Part shown: positions 8,812 to 18,339 of the stretch, piece by piece
Layout: every line of letters begins with the position of its first letter
How positions within the stretch are numbered: the stretch's first letter is position 1
Assembly (NCBI GenBank): GCA_015233565.1
Contig: JADFXM010000022.1
Location: 1 to 64,000 of the forward strand
From: Candidatus Rifleibacteriota bacterium
GTDB lineage: Bacteria > Muiribacteriota > Ozemobacteria > Ozemobacterales > Ozemobacteraceae
Reading direction: 5' to 3'
Length of the DNA: 64,000 nucleotides
The notes under the pieces: model-generated
Told to the model about the DNA's origin: nothing
What the model saw: only the letters and a program-made list of their open reading frames with translations
The model's database searches: none
Position numbers and translations under genes: made by a program

Positions 8812-8849
8812 CTTTGGCCCCCACAACCGTTACTTGCTACGCGCAGGTG

Positions 8850-9620
8850 CTATTTCTTCATGTTCCTCTGGGAAAATGTGTCGTCATCAAGTTTGCTGTC
8901 GTAAGTTACTTCTTTGATAATGAGATCGGTTGATGACCCTTTAACCAGGTCACTGATGCTCAATTCCATTGGGGTTTGGATTTTTTGAATCTCTTTTAGA
9001 TTCTTTGCAAGCAATTCCTTGATTTGTTTTGTTGGGTCTTTTTTATCGAACATCTGGCATTTTAAAATGACCATGGAATCCTTTGCAACTTTGACAATCG
9101 AATGGTCATAGCTGGTATTTCCATCCTTCTTTTTGGTTGTTATTGAGTAAACCGGAACCCCGTCCAAATCCTCTTCTTTCAGGTCTGAGCAGGAATAATC
9201 GGAAGCGTGAATGTCATCCATATCTTCATAGGTAAAATCAGAGCTGACAAAAGGCTGATTGTAATCTGTTGCAACTATTTTACGTATATTTTGGAATGCA
9301 GATAAATAGATATATTTTGATTTCTCATGGTTCACTTCGTTAACAAGATAAGTCGTATCTTTGATGTCAGTTGGTTCAAGGAAATGTATAAAGATGTCCT
9401 TGTTATCATTGTCAGTTTTTCGGCGATAGATGATCAACTGGCGGTTACGTGAACTTCCGTCGGCAACTGTAAGTTTCATGGTCATCTTTGATTCAGAGGT
9501 TTTCCCGATGTACCGGTTTTCGACACCTTGAAGAACCTCGTCAGCTGTCATTGCCCCAACCTGGGAGCAAGCAAACACAAGCAAAAAAATTGTTATGGAA
9601 ACTCTGTAAAAATGATTCAT
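8850..9620 (-). CDS. Outer-membrane lipoprotein-sorting (LolA-like) protein
   Basis: A protein of 256 residues with a Sec signal peptide (about residues 1-23, hydrophobic core ITIFLLVFA, cleavage probably after VGA). The mature part begins MTADEVLQGVENRY and continues KMTMKLTVADGSSRNRQ, the pattern of the LolA/LolB-like fold that is often encoded with MMPL/RND exporters. Family knowledge: these periplasmic carriers bind lipid or lipoprotein acyl chains. The ATG at 9620 is chosen because GGGAGAAAA precedes it closely; an ATG ten codons upstream lacks this. The window's RND exporter lies about 34 kb away, so pairing with it is only a possibility. Its position beside the lipid cluster also allows a role in transporting that lipid. 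Confidence 0.8.
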   Translation of the reverse strand: MNHFYRVSITIFLLVFACSQVGAMTADEVLQGVENRYIGKTSESKMTMKLTVADGSSRNRQLIIYRRKTDNDNKDIFIHFLEPTDIKDTTYLVNEVNHEKSKYIYLSAFQNIRKIVATDYNQPFVSSDFTYEDMDDIHASDYSCSDLKEEDLDGVPVYSITTKKKDGNTSYDHSIVKVAKDSMVILKCQMFDKKDPTKQIKELLAKNLKEIQKIQTPMELSISDLVKGSSTDLIIKEVTYDSKLDDDTFSQRNMKK

Positions 9621-9695
9621 TATTTTCTCCCTGCTTCTTCTTAGATTCAAATTATCCCATCAATTTTCACTCTAGTCAAGAAGACTGACAAAAAA

Positions 9696-9834
9696 CAGCA
9701 ATTCTTGGTGAGTTTTCTCGCAAAATATAGCTATTACAGATTTTTGCTACGAAACTTATCGGAATAATTAGTTTTTTGAACATTGCTCAAAATACCTCTC
9801 AAAAACAATCGCAGCGACTCGCCGAAAATTTCTG
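9696..9834 (-). mobile_element. MITE-like element, family C, copy 1
   Basis: A 139-bp element matching 62628-62764 in inverted orientation over its whole length with few differences. The ends are imperfect inverted repeats: CAGCAATTCTTGGTGAGT at the left and the complement of CAGAAATTTTCGGCGAGT at the right (14 of 18 match). It is flanked by the direct repeat ACAAAAAA (9688-9695 and 9835-9842), a target duplication of 8-9 bp. There is no coding capacity. The rest of this gap holds nothing else apart from the start region of the response regulator gene. Confidence 0.8.
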
Positions 9835-10025
9835 ACAAAAAACCTTCAGTACATAGAGTTTACTTTTGGACATTTTGGAAATATGTAAAAAAAAACTAAT
9901 AGGCACCGTTTTTTCCTGCCGTTGAAATACCAGGAATGATATAATTCATCAACATCCAACATAGGAAGAGAATACCGGCACAAGCCGGGAAACCATGGAA
10001 ATTAGAAAAATCTGGAGTTTCAGTG

Positions 10026-10706
10026 ATGAGCATAATTCTGATTGTTGAAGATGAACAGGTTGTCAGGGAGACTCTTCGTGACAATCTTCAATTTGAAGGA
10101 TATGAAACGCTTGAAGCTGAGAATTTGAATCAAGCGGCAAATAAAGTTGGAAACAACCTCCCACAACAACCTGATATAATACTTTTGGACATTAATCTTC
10201 CCGATGGAGACGGAATAACATTACTTCTGAAATGGCGGAAAATGGGAATAAAGATCCCGGTTGTTGTTTGTACAGTCAAAGATCGTGAAATAGACGTAAT
10301 ACGTGCGCTCGACTCGGGTGCCGATGATTACGTAACGAAACCTTTTCGCATCAGGGAGCTTCTTGCACGTATTCGAACTGTGCTTCGGAGAAATGACCAG
10401 AAAGTGGACCAGGAGATTACCCTAGGCTTTTGCAGAGTAAATTTTCCCTCCCGTGAGGTTTTCAAGAATAATCAATCTGTGGTTCTGACTGCTACTGAGT
10501 GGTCTTTGTTGGAATATTTCTACAGAAATCGCAATCAAGTTGTTACTCGTGATCAAATTCTGGAAGCTATCTGGGGAACAAGGGAGTTGTATGATTCGCG
10601 AGCACTTGACGTCCATATCGGCCGATTAAGAAAAAAAATAGAAGATGGAGATTCCGTAAAGGTTCTTGAGACCGTTAGGGGAATGGGATTTCGGATGAGA
10701 GTTTAA
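10026..10706 (+). CDS. OmpR/PhoB-family response regulator (orphan)
   Basis: A protein of 226 residues. The receiver domain (about 1-120) has the acidic pair Glu9-Asp10 near the start, the phosphoacceptor Asp55 (IILLDINLPDGDG) and the Lys of DDYVTKPF. The winged helix (about 130-225) has the TATEWSLLEYF and DVHIGRLRKKIE segments of the OmpR class. The order resembles KdpE. ATG 10026 is preferred over GTG 10023 because GGAG (10014-10017) is better spaced. No histidine kinase gene is adjacent, so the partner is elsewhere. The next gene is a secretin-like protein 500 bases downstream. Confidence 0.93.
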   Translation: MSIILIVEDEQVVRETLRDNLQFEGYETLEAENLNQAANKVGNNLPQQPDIILLDINLPDGDGITLLLKWRKMGIKIPVVVCTVKDREIDVIRALDSGADDYVTKPFRIRELLARIRTVLRRNDQKVDQEITLGFCRVNFPSREVFKNNQSVVLTATEWSLLEYFYRNRNQVVTRDQILEAIWGTRELYDSRALDVHIGRLRKKIEDGDSVKVLETVRGMGFRMRV

Positions 10707-11201
10707 GCGACGGAAAAAAGGAACCGGTACAAATATGGGAACAGCAGCATTTTGACTGATAAGTAACTTTACAGTCCCACTTAACCTCTTTAAAACTGCA
10801 CATGATGCTAATTACAACACGATTTAAATAAAATCGCTTTGAGAGGAAGCAAATCACTATTGTATCAAGCTTTGAGCGACCTCAGAGAAGTTAAAATAGA
10901 ACAGTAGAGGTAATTTCAAAAATATTTTGGTGCAAAAGACGTGAAACCCCGCAAAATGAAATAACAGGCTAGCCCACCGTCACAATTGAATTTAGTGAAT
11001 CCAAGATTGATATGTCATCAATAAAAGCGAGCCTTCGAGAAAAGTGATACTATAGTTCATCAATGACTAAGGGCTAGTTTTTTCAGAGTGAGAAAAAGTT
11101 ACAAATTTGTTACATATCTGTAGTTGGAATGTTACTTTCTGCGGCGATAATATGGTTGAAGCAAAGGGAAAATGCTTCAAAAAAAAATCAGGAGGCTCAT
11201 C
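10707..11201. other. Non-coding gap before the secretin-like gene
   Basis: I find no gene and no riboswitch fold that I recognise. Bases 10746-10777 (AGCATTTTGACTGATAA...CAGTCC) resemble 12757-12787 on the other side of the secretin-like gene, giving a diverged direct repeat of about 32 bp around that gene. A clear AGGAGG at 11190-11195 belongs to the next gene. Confidence 0.4.
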
Positions 11202-12668
11202 ATGAAGAAAATTTTTTCCAACCGTTTAATTTTGGTAGTTTTATTAATCTGCATTTCTATTCCGGCTATCTGTCGAGCAGAAGCTACTTCAGAAGACTCC
11301 AGAGCGAAACTGGAAAAAGCGATCTTCGATCTGTGGGTAAAGGGACCACAAGCTGAAAGTCTTAATTTGCTTGAGTCTCTGGCTTCAGATCCCCAGAAAC
11401 AGATTTCAATAGAAGCTCTATTTCATTTGGGATGTTCTGATTTATTGTCCGGGAACAGATCAAAAGCGGTTTCCCGCCTTGAGGCAATGAAGAAGCTTTC
11501 TGACAATCAACTGACCAAGGACAAAATTGTTCAGCTTGAAAGGATGATCAATCCTGCAGGAGTGGCCACCAAAACCATAGAAGTGAATTTAAGAGATACC
11601 CCTATCAGCGAGGCACTCCAGAGTGTGGCAGAAAAGTTGGGAAAAGCGATAATAATCGATTCCAAAGTTTCCAAAGAACGTGTCTCTATGCACCTTTCAT
11701 CAGTTTCATTCGATCAAGTTCTCAAAATTCTCTCTGATGTAGGCAGTCTCGAAAGCAAATTGTACGGTGACATTTTATTTGTAACTTCGAAACAACCTTC
11801 TTATTCTCCGATAAACGGGAACGAGTCTCTGTTAACTCTTGATTTTCAAGATGTTGATTTGCGAACAACGCTTCGAATGATTGCCCAGAAGGCAGGGATT
11901 AATCTGGTCGTTCATAAAAATGTAACCGGAAAAATCAGCATCCATCTGGAAAAAGTCGCTCCCCAGGAAGCACTAAAGCTAATTGCAAAAGCGAACGACT
12001 TATTTATTGAAAAAGATGGTGATGTGTACATGGTAATGTTTTCCGGAGACGTTTCACGGATTTCGGGGAAAGCCGACTTTTCTCTTTTCCAGCCAAAATA
12101 TATCGATGTTCGCGAGGCGATGAATCTAATCGAGAATGAAAAAATACTTGGACTTTTGATTGACCAAAAAGGCACTGATACCATTGTTTTGAAGGGACAA
12201 CCGGAAGCTGTAGAAAAAGCCAAATCTCTTTTGATGACAAAAGATGCTCCTCAAAAGCCAATAATGATAACCGCAAAAATCTGGGAAATAAATGACTCTT
12301 CAAATTTTTCACTGGACGAGTTCTCAAAAAGTGACGAACAATCCAGGCAGAAAATTGCGAATCTGCTTTCCTCTCCAAGGATTATTACACTTCCTTCACG
12401 CACTGCCACAATTGAAATTGGACAGGACACGAAGGGCGAAGGTGACGCCAAATTCCCCTATCAGGTAAGACTTGACTTGCGGCCCTTTGTTTTATCCGAC
12501 GGACTGGTACAAATAGACATGAAAGGCGAAATCAAAACAAAAAAAGCTGGTAAAGACAGCTCCAAGAAAATGACATCCACATTTGTAGTGAAGCCGAACA
12601 TCCCCTTTCTGTTCGAAGTTCAGGGTGGAACGGTGTTTGAGGTTCTTGTGAAAAACCCGGAGAATTGA
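11202..12668 (+). CDS. Secretin / STN-domain protein (PilQ-related, short)
   Basis: A protein of 488 residues with a signal peptide (KIFSNRLILVVLLICISI..., cleavage near residue 25). A short helical, TPR-like segment (about 30-110) precedes two STN/secretin N0-type domains: VNLRDTPISEALQSVAEKLG (about 120-185) and LDFQDVDLRTTLRMIAQKAG (about 205-275). The C-terminal part contains LLSSPRIITLPSRTATIEIG, the conserved core of the secretin beta domain, but the domain is shorter than in PilQ or GspD. It may form a small secretin or be a periplasmic accessory. The start ATG 11202 follows AGGAGG by six bases; an ATG ten codons upstream has no such site. It is followed directly by a terminator, so it is monocistronic. 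Pseudopilin genes occur 43 kb away. Confidence 0.75.
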   Translation: MKKIFSNRLILVVLLICISIPAICRAEATSEDSRAKLEKAIFDLWVKGPQAESLNLLESLASDPQKQISIEALFHLGCSDLLSGNRSKAVSRLEAMKKLSDNQLTKDKIVQLERMINPAGVATKTIEVNLRDTPISEALQSVAEKLGKAIIIDSKVSKERVSMHLSSVSFDQVLKILSDVGSLESKLYGDILFVTSKQPSYSPINGNESLLTLDFQDVDLRTTLRMIAQKAGINLVVHKNVTGKISIHLEKVAPQEALKLIAKANDLFIEKDGDVYMVMFSGDVSRISGKADFSLFQPKYIDVREAMNLIENEKILGLLIDQKGTDTIVLKGQPEAVEKAKSLLMTKDAPQKPIMITAKIWEINDSSNFSLDEFSKSDEQSRQKIANLLSSPRIITLPSRTATIEIGQDTKGEGDAKFPYQVRLDLRPFVLSDGLVQIDMKGEIKTKKAGKDSSKKMTSTFVVKPNIPFLFEVQGGTVFEVLVKNPEN

Positions 12669-12716
12669 ATTCTCAAAAACTGATAGTTTTCTTAAATATT
12701 CATCTTTAGTATTTCC

Positions 12717-12751
12717 AAAAAAAGCCTCGTGTATTATGGGGCTTTTTTTGC
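12717..12751 (+). terminator. Rho-independent terminator after the secretin-like gene
   Basis: The stem AAAAAGCCTC / GGGGCTTTTT is followed by a T run, 50 bases after the stop codon. Confidence 0.85.
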
Positions 12752-12800
12752 ACTGTAGCATTTTGACTAATAATTTATTTCCAGTCCTTTGTCACAAACA

Positions 12801-12826
12801 AGAAAGAAAGAAAGAAAGAAAGAAAG
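12801..12826. repeat. AAAG tetranucleotide microsatellite
   Basis: About 6.5 perfect copies of AAAG lie between two terminators. It is not near a promoter or inside a gene that I can support, so phase variation is possible but not indicated. Confidence 0.85.
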
Positions 12827-12973
12827 TAAGCAAAAAAAAGTAAGGCTCAATCGCAATACATTGAAGGTGTCTCAGGATGTGAATTATAGTAGATAGTCAA
12901 ACTTAAGCATCGTGAAAGTGCGCATGGAGACTCAAACCAAGAATTGTTGGATCGAAAATGTGACTGGGATGGC

Positions 12974-13010
12974 AAAAAAAAAGCCCCGTATTCAACGAGG
13001 CTTTTTTATT
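12974..13010 (-). terminator. Rho-independent terminator of the repeat-protein gene
   Basis: On the minus strand the stem AAAAAAGCC / GGCTTTTTT is followed by T residues just past the stop at 13025. Confidence 0.85.
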
Positions 13011-13024
13011 GGAAATATCTATCA

Positions 13025-14002
13025 TTATCTACCTGTTAAATAAGAAGCTCCAATTTTAATGATTTCATCTTTGTTAGTGGTATAGTAAGCGGCGCTGGCC
13101 AACATCTGGATTTCCTGGGCGCTTCTGGCATAGCGGGCTCCGTTAAGAAGAATACGATCGCGATCGGAATAATCACCAGCAGTTCGGGCAAGAGCAACAA
13201 AATCCTGGATATTATTCATTCTTTGAGACCCAGCAAGAAGGATTCTATCTTTGTCAGCGGAATAATAACAGGCGTTTGCAAGAGTAATGTAATCATTGGC
13301 GTTAACAGCAAATCTGACTCCCTTGTTGGCAAGCTGTCCCTTGTCGGAATAATCTCCGCAAGCGCGTGCGAGTTTTGCTACGTCTTCAGCGCTGGTCGCT
13401 CGGCTAACTCCGGCGTCAAGAATAGAATCTTTATTTGATGTGTAAAATGCTTTTCCTGCCAAAGCGAGAAAATCGTAAACGTTATTTGCGAGAGGAATTC
13501 CTCGTTTCAGCAATGCATCCCTATTATTGTAATCTGAGCAAGAATCTGCCATTTGAAGAATTTCATTTACTGAACGAGCGCGGTCAACACCTCTGGCAAG
13601 TATCGCATCTTTATCATAGGAATAATAAGCCGCTCTGGCAAGTGCTAGTACTTCATCAGTTGTGCGGGCGAATGAAAGCCCCCTCTTTAAAAAATCTTCC
13701 TTGTTGTCAGTGTAATAAGTGCTTTGTGCAAGCGTAATAACATCATAAACGCTAGTTGTTCGTTGCAACCCGTTGCGCAAAATATTGTCTCTTGCAGTGC
13801 TATCGCTTGAAGCACGCGCAAGGCTGATGATGTCATTAATATTGCTTACACCACCATTTAGAGGAGGTGGTGGTTCATAAGGGTGATTCCCGACGCAGGT
13901 GCAGTTTTTCTCATCGTAAGGATTAGTTGATTGAGCGGAAGCTCCACTGGACATCAAAAGCAAAATAGACATTACAAAAATTACTAATTTACTCATTCGC
14001 AT
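13025..14002 (-). CDS. Secreted protein of nine 30-residue solenoid-like repeats
   Basis: A protein of 325 residues. Residues 1-23 are a signal peptide ending ASA. A short Cys-containing, Pro-rich segment (NCTCVGNHPYEPPPP) follows. From about residue 57 to the end there are nine consecutive 30-residue units of the pattern DxxxLARAxYYSxDKDxILxxG. Units mostly alternate between a YYS/T-x-x-KD type and a GDYSDRD type, so the real period may be 60. The predicted structure is pairs of helices, i.e. an alpha solenoid like TPR or HEAT, but the consensus does not match a family I know. GGGAGG precedes the ATG by about eight bases. It is flanked by the large histidine kinase on the same strand, 97 bases upstream. 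The function is unknown; a periplasmic or surface scaffold is plausible. Confidence 0.85.
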   Translation of the reverse strand: MRMSKLVIFVMSILLLMSSGASAQSTNPYDEKNCTCVGNHPYEPPPPLNGGVSNINDIISLARASSDSTARDNILRNGLQRTTSVYDVITLAQSTYYTDNKEDFLKRGLSFARTTDEVLALARAAYYSYDKDAILARGVDRARSVNEILQMADSCSDYNNRDALLKRGIPLANNVYDFLALAGKAFYTSNKDSILDAGVSRATSAEDVAKLARACGDYSDKGQLANKGVRFAVNANDYITLANACYYSADKDRILLAGSQRMNNIQDFVALARTAGDYSDRDRILLNGARYARSAQEIQMLASAAYYTTNKDEIIKIGASYLTGR

Positions 14003-14099
14003 GGTATTTTCCTCCCTTGAAGGTTGAGCTAAATTAATTTTAACAAATTTTTTTGAAAACTAAAGAGCATATTTAAATATTGTATAAATTTTATACAAA

Positions 14100-17000
14100 T
14101 TAATTTTCGTTACTTTTTCTAAACTCTGATTCTGTTCTTTCCGGCAAAGTGAAATAAAACTTTGCTCCTTTCCCTTCCTCTGAATCGACCCAAATTTTCC
14201 CTTGATGTTTATCAATAATACGTTTGCAAAGAGCGAGACCAATTCCTGTACCGGGATATTCCATCTGAGAATGAAGTCTTTGGAATAAACTAAAAATTCT
14301 TTCATGGGATTCTTTGGGAATTCCAATTCCGTTGTCGCTAACGCAGAATTCCCACACAGGAGGTTTTAACTCTGCAACAATCTGGATTTCCGGTTCGCTC
14401 CTGCTCGAAAATTTTATCGCATTCTCGAAAAGATTTTGAAAAAGTTGTCTGATTTGGACTTCATCGCATTTAATTTGCGGAAGCTCTGATTTAATCTCTA
14501 TTTTTGCCTTGGTTCTTGAGATGATTCCTCTAAGGTCAGTCATTACTTTTTCAATTAGTTGACTGATGCTAACCGATTCATCAAGATTTATCGGTTGAGT
14601 GCCTACCCGTGAATAAAGCAGGAGGCCCCGGATTTGCTTTTGCATTCGTTCACATGCGTCCATAACATATTGGACATATCTTTTCCCTTTTTCATCAATG
14701 ATTTCAACAAACTTTTTTTCCAGGAGCCCAAGGTAGCTGCTCATTGTGCGAAGTGGCTCCTGAAGGTCGTGTGAAGCAATATGTGCAAAATGCTCCAGTT
14801 CGTTGTTCGACCGCTGAAGATCCTCCATCGTTCTTTTCAGTTCAATTTCAGCGATTTTTCTGGAAGTAATATTACGATAAAGTCCTTCTACTCCGAGGGG
14901 TTTTCCTTCGGGGGAAATTAATAGCTGTATATTTCCTTCAATAAAAAGTCTTTGCCCATCCTTTGTTTTAAAGGCAACTTCATATCCTGTAAGTTTGTTG
15001 TTCTTGTGGAGCTCTTTAAGCATTTCCTCCCTTTGAGAAGGGTCTGAGTAGATGGTCTGGTCCACAGATTTCCAGAGGAGTTCTTTTTCTGATGAGTACC
15101 CTAGTTCTTTTAAAGCAGCAGGATTTATCATTTTAATTTTGTCGGTCATATCAACGGAAATGTAGATGTCCTGCATGTTTTCGAAAATGGACTTGAATTT
15201 TTGCCTATTTTCATTCAAAGCGGCTTCAGCAAGTTTTTTTTCAGTAATGTCATTTGCAATCAAAAGAAGATGTTTTTCATTATTGTAAATGAAACTTGAA
15301 AGTCTCACATCGACCCAGGAAGAATGTCCAAAGGTGGGTTCGAGATATATTTCCTGGTTCCTGTCACCGGAACTGAAAAGGCAAAGCTCTGCAAGCGGCA
15401 ATAACCCGCTTAATTTCCAGGAGTGAATTTTTCTGAAATTTTGTTCCAGAAGGTGGGAAAGTGAAAAACCGAAAATTTTGGCAGCCGCTTCATTAGCAGA
15501 AACACATTGGCCGAAAGAATCGAAGGTCAGGATTCCCGATGGTGAAGCTCTGAACAGCTTTTCGCGTATTTCAAGTTCAGCCGCTAGTTTATAAGCTGTT
15601 TGACGATATCTCTCTTCACTTTCCTTCAATGCCTCAACGTTCCGTGTTTTTTCCGAAATATCACGGATTATTACGCAAATTGCGTAAAAATTTCCATGAA
15701 AATCTTTTATGGGTGAGAAACCAGCTTCCAGCGAAATAACCTTGTTTTCAATCGTAAATCTTTCATCAATTTTGATTGGACTTGCAGATTCAAAAGCTCT
15801 TTGAATCCCTTCGCTGAGAAATCTAAAAAAAGCAGGAAATATTTTCTCTAAATCATACAACAGGGTCATATTAATTTGGCCGATTTTCATTTTTTCATCT
15901 TCAAAAATATGCTCAAAAGCTCCATTTTCAAAAAGAATGTTACGTCGATTATCTACAACTATTATCCCATCATTTACAGATTCAAAAATACTCTTGAACT
16001 TTTTCTCACTTTCCTTAAGATCATCTTCTGATTTAGCTCTTTTGGCTATTTCCACCTGAAGATTTTGATTAACCTGGGAAAGTTCACTCGAACGGTCATA
16101 GACCATGAATTCAAGATTTTTTCTATAATTTTCCAGTCCCAGTTCACTTTGCTTTCGAAGTGAAATATCTTCGATAATTGCAATATAATATTTAGGTTCT
16201 CCATCTGGGCCATGAAGCAGGCTTACCGTTTGATTTACCCAGACGGATCCTCCATTTTTTGAGAGAAGCTTTCTCTCACAAGATGCAAGATTTATTTCTC
16301 TCTTAAGCAACCTTTCGAAATCCAGGGCATCGCTTGAAAAATCTTCAGGAAAAATAATTTCCTGAAACTTTTTGTTAATCAATTCTTCTTTAGAATAATT
16401 CAATATTTTGCACAATCTATCGTTAATCTTTATCAAAGAGTTATCCAAGTTGATATGCGCCATACCAACGCCGGCATGTTCAAAGGTTAGACGGAACTTT
16501 TCTTCGCTCTCAGATAATTTTTCTTTCATAATTTGTCTGTTTAATATTTCTTTTGTAAGAAAAGCTGTTTTTTCATTAACCGCCTTCTTTAACTTTATAG
16601 TAAAAAAGAAAACTAAAATAAACGAGCTAAATGCAATCAATGCAGCAAAAAGCAAATGCTTTCGATAGGGGAAAACGTTAGGAGAATCAGGATTATAAAC
16701 AAACCGGTCAATTGAATATTCCCCTTTGAAAAGCTCGTAATCAGTCATTTTGTGGGCAGTTTGAAGGAACCTTTCCTCGTAGACCTCCCCAATTTTTGCA
16801 AGGTCCGATTTGATCAGATTTTTGAAAACAAAATACATCTTTTCAAAATTCCAAAATCCTGGAAGTTTTTCATCTTTTGAAAAACCTATTTTTTCAAAAG
16901 CTTCCTGAGGATGCTCAAGCGCATAATTCCAACCCTGGATAACAGCCTGGCGAAATGTTTTAATCAAAAGCGGATCGTTATTCAGCTTTTCTTGGGTTGT

Positions 17001-17687
17001 GTAAATCATGTTGGCATAAAAATCCCCCGTATTATCATAAGGTCTGATAAAAAGTGGAGGGAAATCAATTTGTTGAAGGATATTCTTTTCGGGAATTATC
17101 GAAACAACTTGAATGTTTGATCCAATCGATAACAATCTGGAATTATCTTCGGGAATGTTTTGAAAATTTAAATTTCCAAGACTAATTCCTTCATTAAGTA
17201 GCATTAATTTTGTTTCGATTTCCCCAAAATTTGGTTTGAGGAAAATCTTCTTCCCCGAAAAATTGAATAAATTTTCATTTCCAGAGATTTCAGGTTTCCG
17301 AATTAGAAGTGAGAAGGGGGAGTGCTGGAAAATTGCACCAAGACAAACGATGGGTTTTCCTTGCATTCGAAAAAGCAGAATTTCGGAATCTCCGACGGCA
17401 AAATCGGCATTCCCTGTAAGAAGCATTTGCAACGGGAGAAAACTGTCGGATGCCAACTTGATTTCAACATCCAAACCATTTTCTTCAAAGAATCCCTTCT
17501 CTTTAGCAAAAAGATAACCTGGCAGCTGAATAGGCGAGGAATTCTTAATGTACATTCTGACTTTTGTTAAGTTATTCCCATGAGAAGCCACCGGACAAAC
17601 AAATGAAAATGAAAAAAACAGCCAAGCAAAAAAGTTGGCAATAACCAAAACAAGCGGTTTTCGCATCCTAAATGCTTGTCTTTTCAT
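14100..17687 (-). CDS. Hybrid-sensor histidine kinase: NMT1/THI5-like sensor, four PAS, HisKA, HATPase
   Basis: A membrane kinase of 1195 residues. Order: signal anchor (about 10-33); periplasmic NMT1/THI5/SsuA-type solute-binding domain (about 40-320, with YLFAKEKGFFEENGLDVEIK and GNADFAVGDSEILL); transmembrane helix (about 346-368); four PAS domains (about 395-520, 570-700, 705-830 and 840-955); HisKA with the phosphorylated His in IASHDLQEPLR (near 985); and HATPase_c with N, G1 and G2 boxes (NLFENAIKF, DNGIGIP, GTGIGLAL). The sensor fold binds thiamine precursors, sulfonates or similar small molecules in related proteins; the ligand here is unknown. No receiver domain or adjacent regulator is present. 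ATG 17687 has no clear Shine-Dalgarno; ATG 17666 is an alternative with the same signal region. Confidence 0.92.
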   Translation of the reverse strand: MKRQAFRMRKPLVLVIANFFAWLFFSFSFVCPVASHGNNLTKVRMYIKNSSPIQLPGYLFAKEKGFFEENGLDVEIKLASDSFLPLQMLLTGNADFAVGDSEILLFRMQGKPIVCLGAIFQHSPFSLLIRKPEISGNENLFNFSGKKIFLKPNFGEIETKLMLLNEGISLGNLNFQNIPEDNSRLLSIGSNIQVVSIIPEKNILQQIDFPPLFIRPYDNTGDFYANMIYTTQEKLNNDPLLIKTFRQAVIQGWNYALEHPQEAFEKIGFSKDEKLPGFWNFEKMYFVFKNLIKSDLAKIGEVYEERFLQTAHKMTDYELFKGEYSIDRFVYNPDSPNVFPYRKHLLFAALIAFSSFILVFFFTIKLKKAVNEKTAFLTKEILNRQIMKEKLSESEEKFRLTFEHAGVGMAHINLDNSLIKINDRLCKILNYSKEELINKKFQEIIFPEDFSSDALDFERLLKREINLASCERKLLSKNGGSVWVNQTVSLLHGPDGEPKYYIAIIEDISLRKQSELGLENYRKNLEFMVYDRSSELSQVNQNLQVEIAKRAKSEDDLKESEKKFKSIFESVNDGIIVVDNRRNILFENGAFEHIFEDEKMKIGQINMTLLYDLEKIFPAFFRFLSEGIQRAFESASPIKIDERFTIENKVISLEAGFSPIKDFHGNFYAICVIIRDISEKTRNVEALKESEERYRQTAYKLAAELEIREKLFRASPSGILTFDSFGQCVSANEAAAKIFGFSLSHLLEQNFRKIHSWKLSGLLPLAELCLFSSGDRNQEIYLEPTFGHSSWVDVRLSSFIYNNEKHLLLIANDITEKKLAEAALNENRQKFKSIFENMQDIYISVDMTDKIKMINPAALKELGYSSEKELLWKSVDQTIYSDPSQREEMLKELHKNNKLTGYEVAFKTKDGQRLFIEGNIQLLISPEGKPLGVEGLYRNITSRKIAEIELKRTMEDLQRSNNELEHFAHIASHDLQEPLRTMSSYLGLLEKKFVEIIDEKGKRYVQYVMDACERMQKQIRGLLLYSRVGTQPINLDESVSISQLIEKVMTDLRGIISRTKAKIEIKSELPQIKCDEVQIRQLFQNLFENAIKFSSRSEPEIQIVAELKPPVWEFCVSDNGIGIPKESHERIFSLFQRLHSQMEYPGTGIGLALCKRIIDKHQGKIWVDSEEGKGAKFYFTLPERTESEFRKSNEN

Positions 17688-18339
17688 TGAAATAAGCTTG
17701 AAAGATGCTATTACAACATTCTGAATTTCTCGGAAAAAAGATTTCAGTAATTACTGGATCCCCCGGAGGGGGGGAAATTCCTATTGGATCCCAATGGATG
17801 GCAATTCCGAAAAATTCCACTATCTGCCTGAGAATACCTTTTCCAACCGAAATTTGGGAATACAAAGGAGTTTCCAAAAGCGAATTCCAAAAAATACGAA
17901 AAACTCCTCTATAAAGAAACAGAGTAAAAATAAATTTTTGATCCTCAAAACATTTAATTTTGACATAAGTTTACAAAATTTCCGGAAAAAAGGGAATAAA
18001 AATTTTGACACTCCATGTAAGGTGGAAAAAAGTTAAACTTTCGAAAAAGTACTAACGAATCTGTCGAAAAATACCCTGATTTTCATTTTTTAATGTGCCA
18101 CCCGATTTTTTCGTCTCGCTTTTTAGCATCAACAGTAAGCCATTTTGTACCGAATAAAATGTACCGAGGTTTTCCGACAGTTTCTAACGAGACCGTCGAA
18201 AAATATCTTAATTTGCATATTTTAATGTACCCACCCTTTTTTTCCCCGCTTTCTCGCGTCAGAAGGGGTTCACCTTATACGGAACAAAGTGTACCGAGAT
18301 TTTCCTACAGCTTCTAACCCCAAAGGTGGCATTAAAAAA
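17688..18339. other. Non-coding gap containing a family A array
   Basis: Bases 17688-18054 hold no recognisable gene; a short G/C hairpin (CCCCCGGAGGGGG) lies at 17760-17772. Bases 18055-18316 are two tandem units of repeat family A (separate entry). Confidence 0.5.
18055..18316 (+). repeat. Repeat family A, two tandem units (132 and 130 bp)
   Basis: Each unit starts TAACGA(G/A)...TGTCGAAAAA and ends ATTTTTC(C)GACAG.TTCTAAC, so the unit edges form an imperfect inverted repeat. Inside are three TGTACC-type motifs and a C/T-rich segment of the form CCCGCTTTCTCGC. The same unit occurs at 35182-35444, 36550-36681, 38113-38246, 40851-41246, 56494-56755 and, interrupted, at 63674-64000. Confidence 0.9.

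Noticed and set aside
8850-9620. Lipoprotein assignment for the LolA-like protein (Cys in FACSQ)
   Set aside because: The residues before the Cys (V-F-A) fit a lipobox poorly and a normal cleavage site (VGA) follows, so a soluble periplasmic protein is preferred.
12801-12826. Phase-variation switch
   Set aside because: The tetranucleotide tract is between two terminators and not in a promoter or coding frame that I can support.
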